Source of the DNA: an uncultured Clostridia bacterium
GTDB lineage: Bacteria > Bacillota > Clostridia > Peptostreptococcales > Anaerovoracaceae
Length of the DNA: 64,000 bases
Assembly: GCA_934233735.1 (NCBI GenBank)
Contig: CAKQGQ010000007.1
Span: 1 to 64,000, forward strand
Reading direction: 5' to 3'
Shown piece after piece: positions 1-7,652 of the stretch. Made by a program: the position numbers and the translations under genes. The notes below the pieces were generated by a model that made no database searches, was not told the DNA's origin, and saw only the letters and a list, made by a program, of their open reading frames with translations. The first letter of the stretch is position 1. Every line of letters begins with the position of its first letter.

Positions 1-533
1 ATATCGGCGCTGTTTTTGCAGCCTGTCATCGAACTGCCTTCGTTATAAGCAAGGATACCTGCAGCTGTGCGCAAATACTTGCCGGTAATTTTACCGGAGA
101 CACTGATATCGGTGAATTTACAGTTTACAGAAGTCGCTGCCAGCGCGGCTACGCTGCCCGCTTGATTGAGATTGATGTTGACATCGGTCATGCGCAGATT
201 CTTGAAGGTCGCGTTTTTCGTATGGATAAACAGTGCAACATAGTCAAGCCATTCTTCGCTTGATGTGTAGGTATAACCTTTGATTCTATGTCCATTTCCG
301 TCCAGCGTTCCGGTGAACGGGCGGTCATAATCTGCGAACAGTGACAGGTTGGCAGGGACTTCGATGTCGTTTGCCAGATAATAGCTGCCGCTCGGGTTGT
401 TTTCCATAGCCTTGAGATCGTCCGCGTTTGTAATTGCGGTTCCCGATGCCGCGTATGCAGGCAACCCTGCAAAGCTCATGGTGAATACAACAGCAATTGT
501 TAAGAAAACAGTCAGTATTCTGTTTTTTCTCAT
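1..533 (-). CDS. Secreted GLUG-like repeat protein, C-terminally cut by window edge
   Basis: The frame is open from an ATG at 533 to the left edge, so the 3' end is missing. An AAAGGAG Shine-Dalgarno sits 10 nt upstream at 544-550. The first residues (MRKNRILTVFLTIAVVF, then a PAYAA-type cleavage site) form a clear Sec signal peptide. The next 150 residues closely follow the neighbour at 579-2072: both share ASGTAITNAD, NDIEVPANL and FTGTLDGNGH stretches. It is therefore a tandem paralog. Such proteins are exported surface or adhesin-like beta-helical proteins; the ligand is unknown. Translation of this edge fragment was done by hand. Confidence 0.8.
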   Translation of the reverse strand, partial: MRKNRILTVFLTIAVVFTMSFAGLPAYAASGTAITNADDLKAMENNPSGSYYLANDIEVPANLSLFADYDRPFTGTLDGNGHRIKGYTYTSSEEWLDYVALFIHTKNATFKNLRMTDVNINLNQAGSVAALAATSVNCKFTDISVSGKITGKYLRTAAGILAYNEGSSMTGCKNSAD

Positions 534-578
534 GATAAACCGTCTCCTTTTTTCTTCGTGTATATTTCTTTCGTTTTC

Positions 579-2072
579 TTATTTTTCCTTGTTATTTTTG
601 AGGATCATCCTGCCGTACTTGGAGGAATAGGTCCAGTATTTGGAACTCAGCTTCGGGCAGTTTGCCGCTTTGATGGAGGAAACCTTGCTTGCCTTAGCGA
701 CCCATTTATGCCATGTAACGAATCCCCAGCCGTAAGCCTTGCCGGAACCGGTGTAGTAGTTATCGTAGATGTTGCGTTTTTGCACCATCTCTGCGCCCTC
801 GTAACCACCGATGACCTGTCCTTTAAACGCGCCCTTTGTGGAGGCTTTGACCTTGCCGGTGTTGTAATTGTTTACGACCTTCTCGCCCCAAGGGTGTGCG
901 TAGCCGGAAATACCGCCGACGAAAGCAACGCCTGTTACCGTTACGCTGCCTGTGTTGTAGCAGTTACGCATATCTACAGTGTCGCCGCAGACGCCGCCAA
1001 TCTTATTTTCCTCTGTTTTCTTCACGCTGGACATTTTTACAGTGACAGCGCCTTTGTTATAGGACTGGCTGACTTTCGGGAGATATGCACCGAGTCCGCC
1101 GACATAAAGACCCCGGTAGGATTTGCCGCTGAAGCTGACTGCGCCCTTGTTGTAGCATTTGCTTGCCGATTTGGTTACCGAGCCAAAGACACCACCTACC
1201 CGGTGCGGGTCTACGGCTTCGACGGTCGCGTTCATGCTGACCTTACCGGTATTGCTGCAGGACACTGCGGTATCGACTTCAACTGCAACCCCTGCTGCAA
1301 TACACTCGTCGTTCATGCTTCCGCTTCCGATCGCCGACACGCTGATCGTGCCGGAGTTTTTACAGGAGGTTGTCTTTCCGACACTGAGAACAACGCCTGC
1401 TGCGCTGATCGACGCTGCCTCGATGCTGCCGCTGATGCTGATTTTACCGCTGTTGGAGCAGTTTTTCATGGAACCTGCCGAGCCGATGAAGCCGGCAACC
1501 CCTGCAGCCTCGCTTCCTTCGTCAGCGTTGGTAATTGTAATGTCCGCGCTGTTTTTGCAGTTTGTCAGCGTGCCGCCTGCATAGCTGTAGGCAACGATGC
1601 CTGCGGCTGTGTTCAAAGACTTGCCGACAATTTTGCCGGAAACACTGATATCGGTGAATTTACAGTTCTCGGAAGCTGCAACCAGTGCGGCTGCGGTGCC
1701 TGCTTGATTGAGGCTGATGTTGACGTTCGACATTTTCAGATTTTTAAAGGTCGCTTTTTTCGCGTAGCCAAACAATGCGGCCTGCTCAGTCCAGTCTGCG
1801 CTTGCGGTGTAGGTATAGCCTTTGATCGCGTGTCCGTTGCCGTCCAAGGTGCCGGTGAACGGCGCATCATAGCTTGTGAACAGGATCAGATTGGCAGGGA
1901 CTTCGATGTCGTTCGCCAGATAATAATTGCCGTTTGCACTCATCGCCTTGAGTTCGTCGGCATTCGTGATTGCGGTTCCGGATGCTGCGTACGCCGGAAC
2001 TGCGGCAAAGCACATGGTAAATACCACGGTCAATGCCAAGAACAATGTAAATAATTTCTTTTTCTTACTCAT
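579..2072 (-). CDS. Secreted GLUG-like repeat protein
   Basis: A 497-residue protein with a Sec signal peptide (basic MSKKKK, hydrophobic core, cleavage near PAYAA). The mature part is low in charge and rich in Gly, Ser, Asn and Ala. It contains many degenerate repeats of about 25-35 residues with the pattern G-G-hydrophobic-G followed by N-C/Y-x-N-x-G-x-V/I. This resembles GLUG-type beta-helix repeats of secreted proteases and adhesins. The C terminus is Lys/Tyr-rich with no LPxTG motif or membrane anchor, so it is probably released or held non-covalently. A GGGAG site lies just before the ATG. It is followed after 45 nt by its paralog. Function beyond surface exposure is not visible. Confidence 0.8.
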   Translation of the reverse strand: MSKKKKLFTLFLALTVVFTMCFAAVPAYAASGTAITNADELKAMSANGNYYLANDIEVPANLILFTSYDAPFTGTLDGNGHAIKGYTYTASADWTEQAALFGYAKKATFKNLKMSNVNISLNQAGTAAALVAASENCKFTDISVSGKIVGKSLNTAAGIVAYSYAGGTLTNCKNSADITITNADEGSEAAGVAGFIGSAGSMKNCSNSGKISISGSIEAASISAAGVVLSVGKTTSCKNSGTISVSAIGSGSMNDECIAAGVAVEVDTAVSCSNTGKVSMNATVEAVDPHRVGGVFGSVTKSASKCYNKGAVSFSGKSYRGLYVGGLGAYLPKVSQSYNKGAVTVKMSSVKKTEENKIGGVCGDTVDMRNCYNTGSVTVTGVAFVGGISGYAHPWGEKVVNNYNTGKVKASTKGAFKGQVIGGYEGAEMVQKRNIYDNYYTGSGKAYGWGFVTWHKWVAKASKVSSIKAANCPKLSSKYWTYSSKYGRMILKNNKEK

Positions 2073-2189
2073 TTTTTATCTCCCATCTTTCGTATTTGGA
2101 TGTTTTTTATAGTAATAGTATAAATCAAACACCAATGTTCAAGTCAAGATGTTTTGCAAAAAATATTATTTTTTGTCAAAGAATACCGC

Positions 2190-2218
2190 TTGAAAGATAA
2201 CTTTGTCCTTGCTATAAT
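2190..2218 (+). promoter_or_regulatory. Sigma-A promoter of the UvrX-type polymerase operon
   Basis: TTGAAA at 2190-2195, a 17-nt spacer, and a perfect TATAAT at 2213-2218. The start of transcription would fall near 2225, directly beside the SOS box. Confidence 0.8.
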
Positions 2219-2226
2219 TTATTTAA

Positions 2227-2238
2227 GAACATTTGTTC
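2227..2238. promoter_or_regulatory. LexA (SOS) operator
   Basis: The sequence GAAC-ATTT-GTTC matches the Bacillus/Clostridium LexA half-site rule GAAC-N4-GTTC exactly. It sits about 9 nt after the -10 box, across the transcription start, where bound LexA would block the promoter. This predicts DNA-damage induction of the polymerase and its YolD-like partner. Confidence 0.85.
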
Positions 2239-2285
2239 TTGTTTTGAAATCAGAGCGGTCTGCAAGGAAAGGAGGACTTCGCAAA

Positions 2286-3812
2286 ATGGAAAATCAGAGA
2301 TGCTGCATCGCCATCGATTTAAAGTCTTTTTATGCGTCGGCGGAGTGCATGAGCCGCGGTCTTGACCCGATGACCACCAATCTCGTGGTCGCGGATGCAA
2401 GCCGCACGGAAAAAACCATCTGTCTTGCGGTTTCCCCTTCCCTGAAGCGTTACGGGATTCCCGGAAGAGCGCGTCTGTTTGAAGTCATCCAAAAGGTAAA
2501 AGAAGAAAATGCTCTTCGACTTGCGAGGGCACATCGAAAAAATTTTGCAGGAAAATCCTGCGATGCGGCGGAACTTGCTGCGGACTCTTCCCTCGCGCTT
2601 GACTTCATCGCTGCTCCGCCCCGCATGGCACATTACATTAAGCTCAGCTCCAAAATTTACGACATTTATTTGAAGTATGTGGCTCCGGAGGACATTCATG
2701 TTTATTCGATTGATGAGGTTTTTATCGAAGCGTCGGATTATCTGCGGCTGTACGGACTCTCGGGACGCGAACTTGCGATACGGATGATGACAGATGTTCT
2801 CGAATCGACCGGAATTACGGCAACGGCGGGAATCGGCACGAATCTGTACCTTGCTAAAATTGCCATGGACATCTACGCCAAGCATGTTCCTCCGGACGAA
2901 AATGGGATGCGGATTGCCGAGCTTAATGAAATGTCATACAGACGGCTTCTTTGGAGCCACATGCCGCTTACGGATTTCTGGCGTGTGGGGCGAGGCTACG
3001 CTTCCAAGCTTGCGAAGGTAGGAATACACACCATGGGCGATATTGCCCGCTGCTCTGTCGGCAAGCCAAGCGACTTTCACAACGAGGACCTGCTTTACAA
3101 ACTTTTCGGAGTCAATGCGGAGCTTCTGATTGACCACGCATGGGGATTCGAGCCTTGCACGATGGCAGAAATCAAAGCCTATCGCCCGGAGTCAAACAGC
3201 ATAAGCTCCGGTCAGGTTCTGCAATGTCCTTATGATTTCGAAAAGGCGCATCTGGCGCTCTGCGAAATGGCGGAAGACATGGCTTTGGGCTTGTTTGAGA
3301 AAAAACTGACCACAGACCAGCTCGTTCTGACTGTGGGTTACGACATCGACAATGTGGATGCAGCGGCTTTTTCCGGTCAGACGACGATTGACCGCTACGG
3401 TCGGAAGATTCCCAAGCACGCGCACGGAACGGTAAATCTGCCTTGCGCCACCTCGTCCATGCAGGAAATCACGGCGGCACTTTCTTCCCTTTACCGTGAA
3501 ATCGCAAATCCGTCTTTAACGGTTCGCCGCCTGACAATCTGCGCCAACCATGTTTTGCCGGAAGCGGCATCGTCTGCGGAGGGTCCACAGTCTGCCTTTG
3601 CTGTCGAAAGCGGAGTGCAGCTTGATATGTTCAGCCCGGCTGCACCTTCAAATGAAACACCGCAAGATGCGGAAAGCGAAAAAAACATCCAGCAGGCGCT
3701 GCTGGACATCAAACAGAAATTCGGAAAAAATGCGGTTGTCAAAGGCAGAGACTTGGAAGAAGGCGCGACGGCAATGCAGCGCAACGCACAGATTGGAGGA
3801 CACAAGGCATGA
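2286..3812 (+). CDS. uvrX: Y-family DNA polymerase, UvrX/UmuC type
   Basis: A 508-residue translesion polymerase. The palm begins with AIDLKSFYA (metal-binding Asp11), and the catalytic YSIDEVF motif follows. Helix-hairpin-helix and little-finger regions come next. QLDMF at about residue 445-449 is a beta-clamp binding motif. The tail ending in AQIGGHKA is typical of the Firmicutes UvrX branch. ATG at 2286 is preferred over the earlier in-frame start because AAAGGAGG lies at 2268-2274 and because the SOS promoter lies inside any longer version. The stop overlaps the next start by 4 nt, so the two are coupled. It should be error-prone and damage-inducible. Confidence 0.92.
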   Translation: MENQRCCIAIDLKSFYASAECMSRGLDPMTTNLVVADASRTEKTICLAVSPSLKRYGIPGRARLFEVIQKVKEENALRLARAHRKNFAGKSCDAAELAADSSLALDFIAAPPRMAHYIKLSSKIYDIYLKYVAPEDIHVYSIDEVFIEASDYLRLYGLSGRELAIRMMTDVLESTGITATAGIGTNLYLAKIAMDIYAKHVPPDENGMRIAELNEMSYRRLLWSHMPLTDFWRVGRGYASKLAKVGIHTMGDIARCSVGKPSDFHNEDLLYKLFGVNAELLIDHAWGFEPCTMAEIKAYRPESNSISSGQVLQCPYDFEKAHLALCEMAEDMALGLFEKKLTTDQLVLTVGYDIDNVDAAAFSGQTTIDRYGRKIPKHAHGTVNLPCATSSMQEITAALSSLYREIANPSLTVRRLTICANHVLPEAASSAEGPQSAFAVESGVQLDMFSPAAPSNETPQDAESEKNIQQALLDIKQKFGKNAVVKGRDLEEGATAMQRNAQIGGHKA

Positions 3813-4036
3813 TTGAAAACCCTGAAAAAAACGGAAAAAGCAAATACGCAGACATCCTTCCTCTTCCGCATCCGGAATCAAAAAAGCACCCCCGTATGCC
3901 TCGCAGTGCGCGGGCGGCACAGTTTGCACCCTTTGCCGCGCTCACAGGATACGAAGATGCCATTGCGAAAACGCAGAAGCAGGCGGTCAAGCGTCAGGAA
4001 GAAGGCTATTATGTGCCTTTTGATGAAAATAATTAA
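3809..4036 (+). CDS. YolD-like family protein
   Basis: A 75-residue protein with the core RAAQFAPFAALTGYEDAI, which is the signature of YolD-like proteins. In Firmicutes these are typically encoded next to UvrX/UmuC-type polymerases and are thought to act with them, by analogy to UmuD. Here the start codon overlaps the polymerase stop (ATGA), so it shares the SOS-controlled transcript. No catalytic motif is visible. Confidence 0.88.
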   Translation: MIENPEKNGKSKYADILPLPHPESKKHPRMPRSARAAQFAPFAALTGYEDAIAKTQKQAVKRQEEGYYVPFDENN

Positions 4037-4060
4037 GAAAAAGTGTACAATCAAAGCATA

Positions 4061-4075
4061 AATTTTCAGAAAACT
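4061..4075. promoter_or_regulatory. CodY-binding box
   Basis: AATTTTCAGAAAACT matches the CodY consensus AATTTTCWGAAAATT at 14 of 15 positions. It lies just before the Shine-Dalgarno of the DUF554 gene and downstream of a possible TACAAT (4046-4051), a position compatible with a transcription roadblock. codY itself is encoded at 6840-7601. Confidence 0.65.
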
Positions 4076-4092
4076 TTAAGGAGGTGTCTGCC

Positions 4093-4770
4093 ATGATCGG
4101 AACCATTTACAATACAGCCATGATTATCGTCGGAAGCATCGTCGGAAGCTTCCTGAAAAAAGGACTTAAGGAAAAGCAGCAGACCGTGCTTTTCGATGCG
4201 ATGGGGCTTGCCGCCTGCGGAATCGGCATCAATTCCATCGTCAACAATATGCCGGACAGTCAGTTTCCGGTTTTGTTCATCGTCAGCCTCGCGCTCGGCA
4301 GCATTGTCGGCACAAGCCTTGACATCGACGGTAAATTTCAAAGCCTTGTAGATAAAAAAGGAGGAAGCGGACTCGGGCAGGGTCTTTCCACCGCGATTCT
4401 GCTCTTTTGCATCGGAACGCTTTCCATACTCGGACCGATTCAAAGTGCAATATACGGAGACGAAACCTTTCTCTTTACAAACGGAACGCTTGACCTTGTA
4501 ACCTCTATGGTTCTGGCATCCACCTATGGCATCGGAATCGCAGCCGCCGCGGTTGTTCTTTTTCTGTGGCAGGGCGGAATCTACCTCGGTGCTGGATTCC
4601 TTGCGGAATTTATTTCCGACCCGTTTATGACAGAGCTTTCGATTGTCGGCGGCTTTCTGATTGCGGCCTCGGGCATTTCGATTTTGAAAATCAAGGACTT
4701 TAAGACGATGAACCTGCTCCCTTCCCTGCTCGTTCCCGTGCTGTTTTTCCTGATAAAAAGCGTTTTCTAA
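4093..4770 (+). CDS. DUF554 family integral membrane protein
   Basis: A 225-residue polytopic protein with about six hydrophobic segments. The N terminus (MIGTIYNTAMIIVGSIVGS), the ALGSIVGTSLDID stretch and the GGFLIAASGISIL helix are characteristic of the DUF554 (YdfK/YqgA) family. Function is unknown; a transporter is possible. An in-frame GTG at 4084 lies inside the ribosome-binding site AAGGAGGTG (4078-4086), so ATG at 4093 is the likely start. The CodY box right upstream suggests repression in rich medium. It is about 60 nt downstream of the YolD-like gene and may also receive SOS transcription. Confidence 0.85.
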   Translation: MIGTIYNTAMIIVGSIVGSFLKKGLKEKQQTVLFDAMGLAACGIGINSIVNNMPDSQFPVLFIVSLALGSIVGTSLDIDGKFQSLVDKKGGSGLGQGLSTAILLFCIGTLSILGPIQSAIYGDETFLFTNGTLDLVTSMVLASTYGIGIAAAAVVLFLWQGGIYLGAGFLAEFISDPFMTELSIVGGFLIAASGISILKIKDFKTMNLLPSLLVPVLFFLIKSVF

Positions 4771-4848
4771 AAAAATTTAAGAGAAGTGAAAAAAATCGGC
4801 ACTCTTATGGATAATACAAGTAGAAAAGCTTTTCAAGGGAGAAATTTA

Positions 4849-5328
4849 ATGCTTGGTACGGAAGAGTTCAAATTGCTTGCAGAAAAATATATGGATATGA
4901 TTTTTCGTATTGCCTTCAGTTTTCTGAAATCGCAGTCGGATGCGGAAGATGTCACACAGGATGTGCTTCTGCGGCTGTACGAAACGGACTATGTCTTTGA
5001 GAGTCAAGCTCATATCAAAAACTGGCTTGCAAAGGTCACTTGCAACGAATGTCGTAAGTTTTGGCGCCGGCTGCCTCACAAGCAGGAAAATATCAGCGAC
5101 TACGCAGATCATCTGGCGTTTGAGGAAAAAACCTATCAGGATTTGTTTACAGCCGTTATGCGGTTAGACAAAGCAAAGCGCATTGTGGTAATTTTGTATT
5201 ATCTTGAGGGGTATCAGATACATGAAATTGCAGAGCTTTTGGAAATTCCTCAAGGAACGGTCGGAACAAGGCTTGCCCGCGCAAGAAAGGAACTCAGAAA
5301 GTACTTGGAAGAAGAGGTATCCATATGA
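4849..5328 (+). CDS. ECF-type RNA polymerase sigma factor
   Basis: A 159-residue sigma-70 family protein with only regions 2 and 4. Region 2 includes DAEDVTQDVLLRLYE; region 4 includes YQIHEIAELLEIPQGTVGTRLARARKELRK, a helix-turn-helix that would read the -35 element. ATG at 4849 has AAGGGAG 7 nt upstream and gives the usual ECF length; a GTG at 4786 would add an unconserved tail. Its stop overlaps the next start by 4 nt (ATGA), so it pairs with the membrane M23 protein. Confidence 0.88.
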   Translation: MLGTEEFKLLAEKYMDMIFRIAFSFLKSQSDAEDVTQDVLLRLYETDYVFESQAHIKNWLAKVTCNECRKFWRRLPHKQENISDYADHLAFEEKTYQDLFTAVMRLDKAKRIVVILYYLEGYQIHEIAELLEIPQGTVGTRLARARKELRKYLEEEVSI

Positions 5329-5936
5329 GTGATAAGGAAAAAATGAAGAAGGCCTTTCAAAATCTGAAAGCTCCTGAGGATACTCTGGAAAGGATTTTGG
5401 AAAAAATGAAGCAAAAAGAAAACAACCGAAAGCCGATACTTTCGAGAAAATGCCTGACGCTTGCAGTCACAGTTGCGCTGATTCTGCTTTTGGGATGTGG
5501 AAGCGTTTATGCTGTGAAAAAATTCAGTCTTGGAAATTTCTTTATGCAGGAAACGCCCGCCGATGCTGATGCTGCCACATTTAAAATCAGCCTCCCGTTC
5601 GGAGCGAAAAACACCAATATCGAAGAAGTCCCGGCACATGACGGTATCGATTATATTGCCAAAGAAGGGACTCCTGTGCTTGCCGCAGCGGATGGCAAAG
5701 TAAGAGCCGCGGAGTTTAGCGCGTCACGTGGAAATTATATCGTAATCGATCATACCGACGGTTTCAGCACAGTCTATGCCTGCCTGAAAGAAATGCAAGT
5801 TTCTGTGGGAGATGAGATTAAATCCGGCTCGCAGATTGGAACCGTCGGCAGTACGGGTATGTCTACCGGCCCGCATCTGCATCTGGAACTTTGGCTTGAC
5901 GACGAGCCGATAGATCCGGGTGAATACTTGAAATAA
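5325..5936 (+). CDS. Membrane-anchored M23 peptidase, putative anti-sigma partner
   Basis: A 203-residue protein. Residues 1-40 are a charged cytoplasmic segment of the length and position seen in small ECF anti-sigma proteins. Residues about 43-65 form one membrane helix. The outside part (about 90-203) is a LytM/M23 domain with H105-x3-D109 (AHDGIDY) and the HLH pair at 184-186, so all zinc ligands are present. M23 enzymes cut peptidoglycan cross-links. Coupling to the ECF gene by ATGA overlap suggests that the product both anchors the sigma factor and senses or cuts cell wall. That regulatory role is inference; the peptidase domain is well supported. Confidence 0.85.
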   Translation: MSDKEKMKKAFQNLKAPEDTLERILEKMKQKENNRKPILSRKCLTLAVTVALILLLGCGSVYAVKKFSLGNFFMQETPADADAATFKISLPFGAKNTNIEEVPAHDGIDYIAKEGTPVLAAADGKVRAAEFSASRGNYIVIDHTDGFSTVYACLKEMQVSVGDEIKSGSQIGTVGSTGMSTGPHLHLELWLDDEPIDPGEYLK

Positions 5937-5944
5937 CCACAAAT

Positions 5945-5962
5945 GGGGCTCTTGAGAGCCCC
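5945..5962 (+). terminator. Hairpin after the ECF/M23 operon
   Basis: GGGGCTCT-TG-AGAGCCCC forms a perfect 8-bp stem nine bases after the stop codon. The U-run is weak, so this is a probable rather than classical terminator. It faces a convergent gene. Confidence 0.5.
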
Positions 5963-5987
5963 TGTACACATAATTCTATTAATAAGC

Positions 5988-6218
5988 CTATATTTCTTCT
6001 TGGATTAATCTGCCGTTTTTCGCTTCATTTTTGTATAATTCATATATATATGCAGGACTTTCCAAATACAAGCCAGTCTTGGTATCCTGTAGCTTTTCAA
6101 ATATCTCTGACATATAAAATCTACGCATTGCTTCCTTGACAGACACTCCTAAATCCGTCACAATATATTTGATTATATCCTGTATGTTGGCTTCAATTAA
6201 AAAATCTTTGTCACTCAC
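5988..6218 (-). CDS. DUF3791-like small protein (third gene of cassette)
   Basis: About 76 residues with the pattern ALxxFYxSxxxxxLxDxxTGLYxxSPxYIYELY, shared with 23539-23757. It is the last gene of a cassette in which each start overlaps the previous stop. Start choice is uncertain: a TTG at 6230 touches the GAAAGG ribosome site, so the GTG at 6218, which overlaps the DUF3990 stop, is preferred. Small acidic/helical partners of this kind are plausible antitoxins for the DUF3990 protein; this is inference. Confidence 0.7.
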   Translation of the reverse strand: MSDKDFLIEANIQDIIKYIVTDLGVSVKEAMRRFYMSEIFEKLQDTKTGLYLESPAYIYELYKNEAKNGRLIQEEI

Positions 6219-6552
6219 TAAGCACACCAACCTTTCTCAAATATGCAATAGCTTTTTCTGTATGAAAAGAATATTGATTGCTCAACTCCTTATAGGTCAA
6301 TCTCTTCTTTAACCCTTCTTCATCCAATTTTTCGCCTAGAAACCTTCTGATTGTTGCTGCTACTGCATCATCAGCTTCATAAATGGTCACTACAGGAGTT
6401 CCACCATATACAGCGGTTTTATTTTCAGCCATTCTGATTGCTTGTTCTTTTATTGTGGTAAGATAAAATCCGCTCCCAAAATCTTTATATGGTTTACATT
6501 TGGTCAAATCAATTTCTTCTATTTCAACATTTGACCCATGATAAAGCATCAT
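6211..6552 (-). CDS. DUF3990 family protein, putative ADP-ribosyltransferase-fold toxin
   Basis: A 113-residue protein beginning MMLYHGSNVEI and containing DFGSGFYLTT followed by EQAIRMAE. The YHGS and GFYxT motifs are the core of DUF3990, a family that I recall being grouped with ADP-ribosyltransferase folds (H-x-T/S and Y-x-T like elements for NAD binding). It is shorter than the copy at 23754-24233 (159 residues): the C-terminal LxYxF region is reduced. The start overlaps the upstream DUF3791 stop (ATGA). Likely a toxin or modifying enzyme of a small cassette; activity is not shown by sequence. Confidence 0.75.
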   Translation of the reverse strand: MMLYHGSNVEIEEIDLTKCKPYKDFGSGFYLTTIKEQAIRMAENKTAVYGGTPVVTIYEADDAVAATIRRFLGEKLDEEGLKKRLTYKELSNQYSFHTEKAIAYLRKVGVLSE

Positions 6553-6773
6553 GACACTTCACCCCCATGTCTCTGACAAACAATTGTTAAATTGTCTACA
6601 GTTTCGTCAAACGACAATGTATGCTGCACATCATAAAATTCTTCGAGGAAGTTTAATCCGTCATATTTATCCAAATAAAGGAAGGCATCTTTTACACCCA
6701 AATTATATCTTTTAGCAAATTCATTTACACAAATCACAAAATAATCTGCCATATTTTTTTGTAGCTCAGACAT
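6549..6773 (-). CDS. DUF3791 family protein (first gene of cassette)
   Basis: A 74-residue protein of the DUF3791 type: helical N terminus with FVICVNEFAKRYNLGVKDAF, a YLDKYDGLNFLEEFYDVQHTLSFD core and a short tail ending in GGEVS. The same core (EIEHTLSFDDAVED) occurs in the fragment at 46852-47004. A good GAGGAGGG ribosome site precedes the ATG. As the first gene in the cassette it may be the antitoxin partner, because antitoxins are often made first; this is inference. Confidence 0.75.
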   Translation of the reverse strand: MSELQKNMADYFVICVNEFAKRYNLGVKDAFLYLDKYDGLNFLEEFYDVQHTLSFDETVDNLTIVCQRHGGEVS

Positions 6774-6839
6774 CTTTTCCCTCCTCTATTACTTATCTAT
6801 TTCACTTATATTTTACTAAATTGCGGCCTATTCGTCAAT

Positions 6840-7601
6840 TCATATCAAACTTCTTATATGTGGATTCAAAATCTTAATATAAGTTCCTTTCATCCCGAGT
6901 GACTTTGTCTCGAGAATCCCCGCGCTTTCAAGCTTCTTAAGCGCGCTCACGATGACCGAATTGGTCAGCCCGTATTTTGCCGCGATTTTGCTCGCCACGA
7001 TATTACCCTCGTCTTCCGTCATCTCGCGCAAAATTCTGTCAAGCGCGTCCTTTTCCGAATGCGAAAGCGTGCAAAACGCCATGTCAAGTGCCATTTCCAG
7101 CTTTTTCTCGTTCTCAAGCTCCCTCTGGATATTTCGTTGGATTTCCAAGCCGACAACCGCCGCCGCGTATTCTGCAAGCACGATTTCTTCGTCGGTAAAC
7201 GGCTTGTGATATTTTGCCAGTAAAATGGTTCCCTGGCGCTTTCCGCCGCAGACAGCCGGCACGAAGGTGTGGTACTTGTCCATCATCCCGTAGTCCTTGC
7301 CAAAAAACGGAATTAAATCCCGTCCAATCAAATTGGCTTCCGTCTTTTCAATCTGCAAAAGCCCTAAATTGTCGCTGTCCGTAATCTTCTCAAAGCCGAG
7401 TTCATCTTCGAATGTCGATTTGTCCGAAGCCTCCGTATACGCGCCGCCCAAAACGAAGCCGTGGCGGTCGATTACATAAAAGTTCGTGTTGATAACCTCA
7501 CTCAGCATTTTGCTCAGCTCCGCGTAGGACAGCTTTCCCGTGGTGCTTTCACTCAGAACCCAGTTGAGCTTTCTGATTTTCTCTAAAAATTCTTTTCCCA
7601 T
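6840..7601 (-). CDS. codY: GTP-sensing global transcriptional repressor CodY
   Basis: A 253-residue protein matching CodY over its length: N-terminal GAF-like domain that binds branched-chain amino acids (about 1-155) and a C-terminal winged helix with VASKIAAKYGLTNSVIVSALKKLESAGIL. CodY represses nutrient-acquisition genes when GTP and branched-chain amino acids are high. It is the last gene of the hslV-hslU-codY block, the order known from Bacillus subtilis. A CodY-like box is present at 4061-4075. Confidence 0.97.
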   Translation of the reverse strand: MGKEFLEKIRKLNWVLSESTTGKLSYAELSKMLSEVINTNFYVIDRHGFVLGGAYTEASDKSTFEDELGFEKITDSDNLGLLQIEKTEANLIGRDLIPFFGKDYGMMDKYHTFVPAVCGGKRQGTILLAKYHKPFTDEEIVLAEYAAAVVGLEIQRNIQRELENEKKLEMALDMAFCTLSHSEKDALDRILREMTEDEGNIVASKIAAKYGLTNSVIVSALKKLESAGILETKSLGMKGTYIKILNPHIRSLI

Positions 7602-7614
7602 TTCTTTAAACCTC

Positions 7615-7637
7615 GACCCGAGCGCACGGCCCGGGTC
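7615..7637 (-). other. Hairpin between hslU and codY
   Basis: GACCCGGGC-CGTGC-GCTCGGGTC on the minus strand gives a 9-bp stem with one G-U pair. It lies between the hslU stop and the codY ribosome site. There is no U-run on the minus strand, so it is more likely an mRNA stability or processing element than a terminator. Confidence 0.4.
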
Positions 7638-7652
7638 TTGTGTTGTATACAG

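Noticed and set aside
558..2054. 498-codon open frame opposite the secreted repeat protein
   Set aside because: It is antisense to a gene with signal peptide and ribosome site; its Cys/Ala/Val-rich translation has no family character and no proper start.
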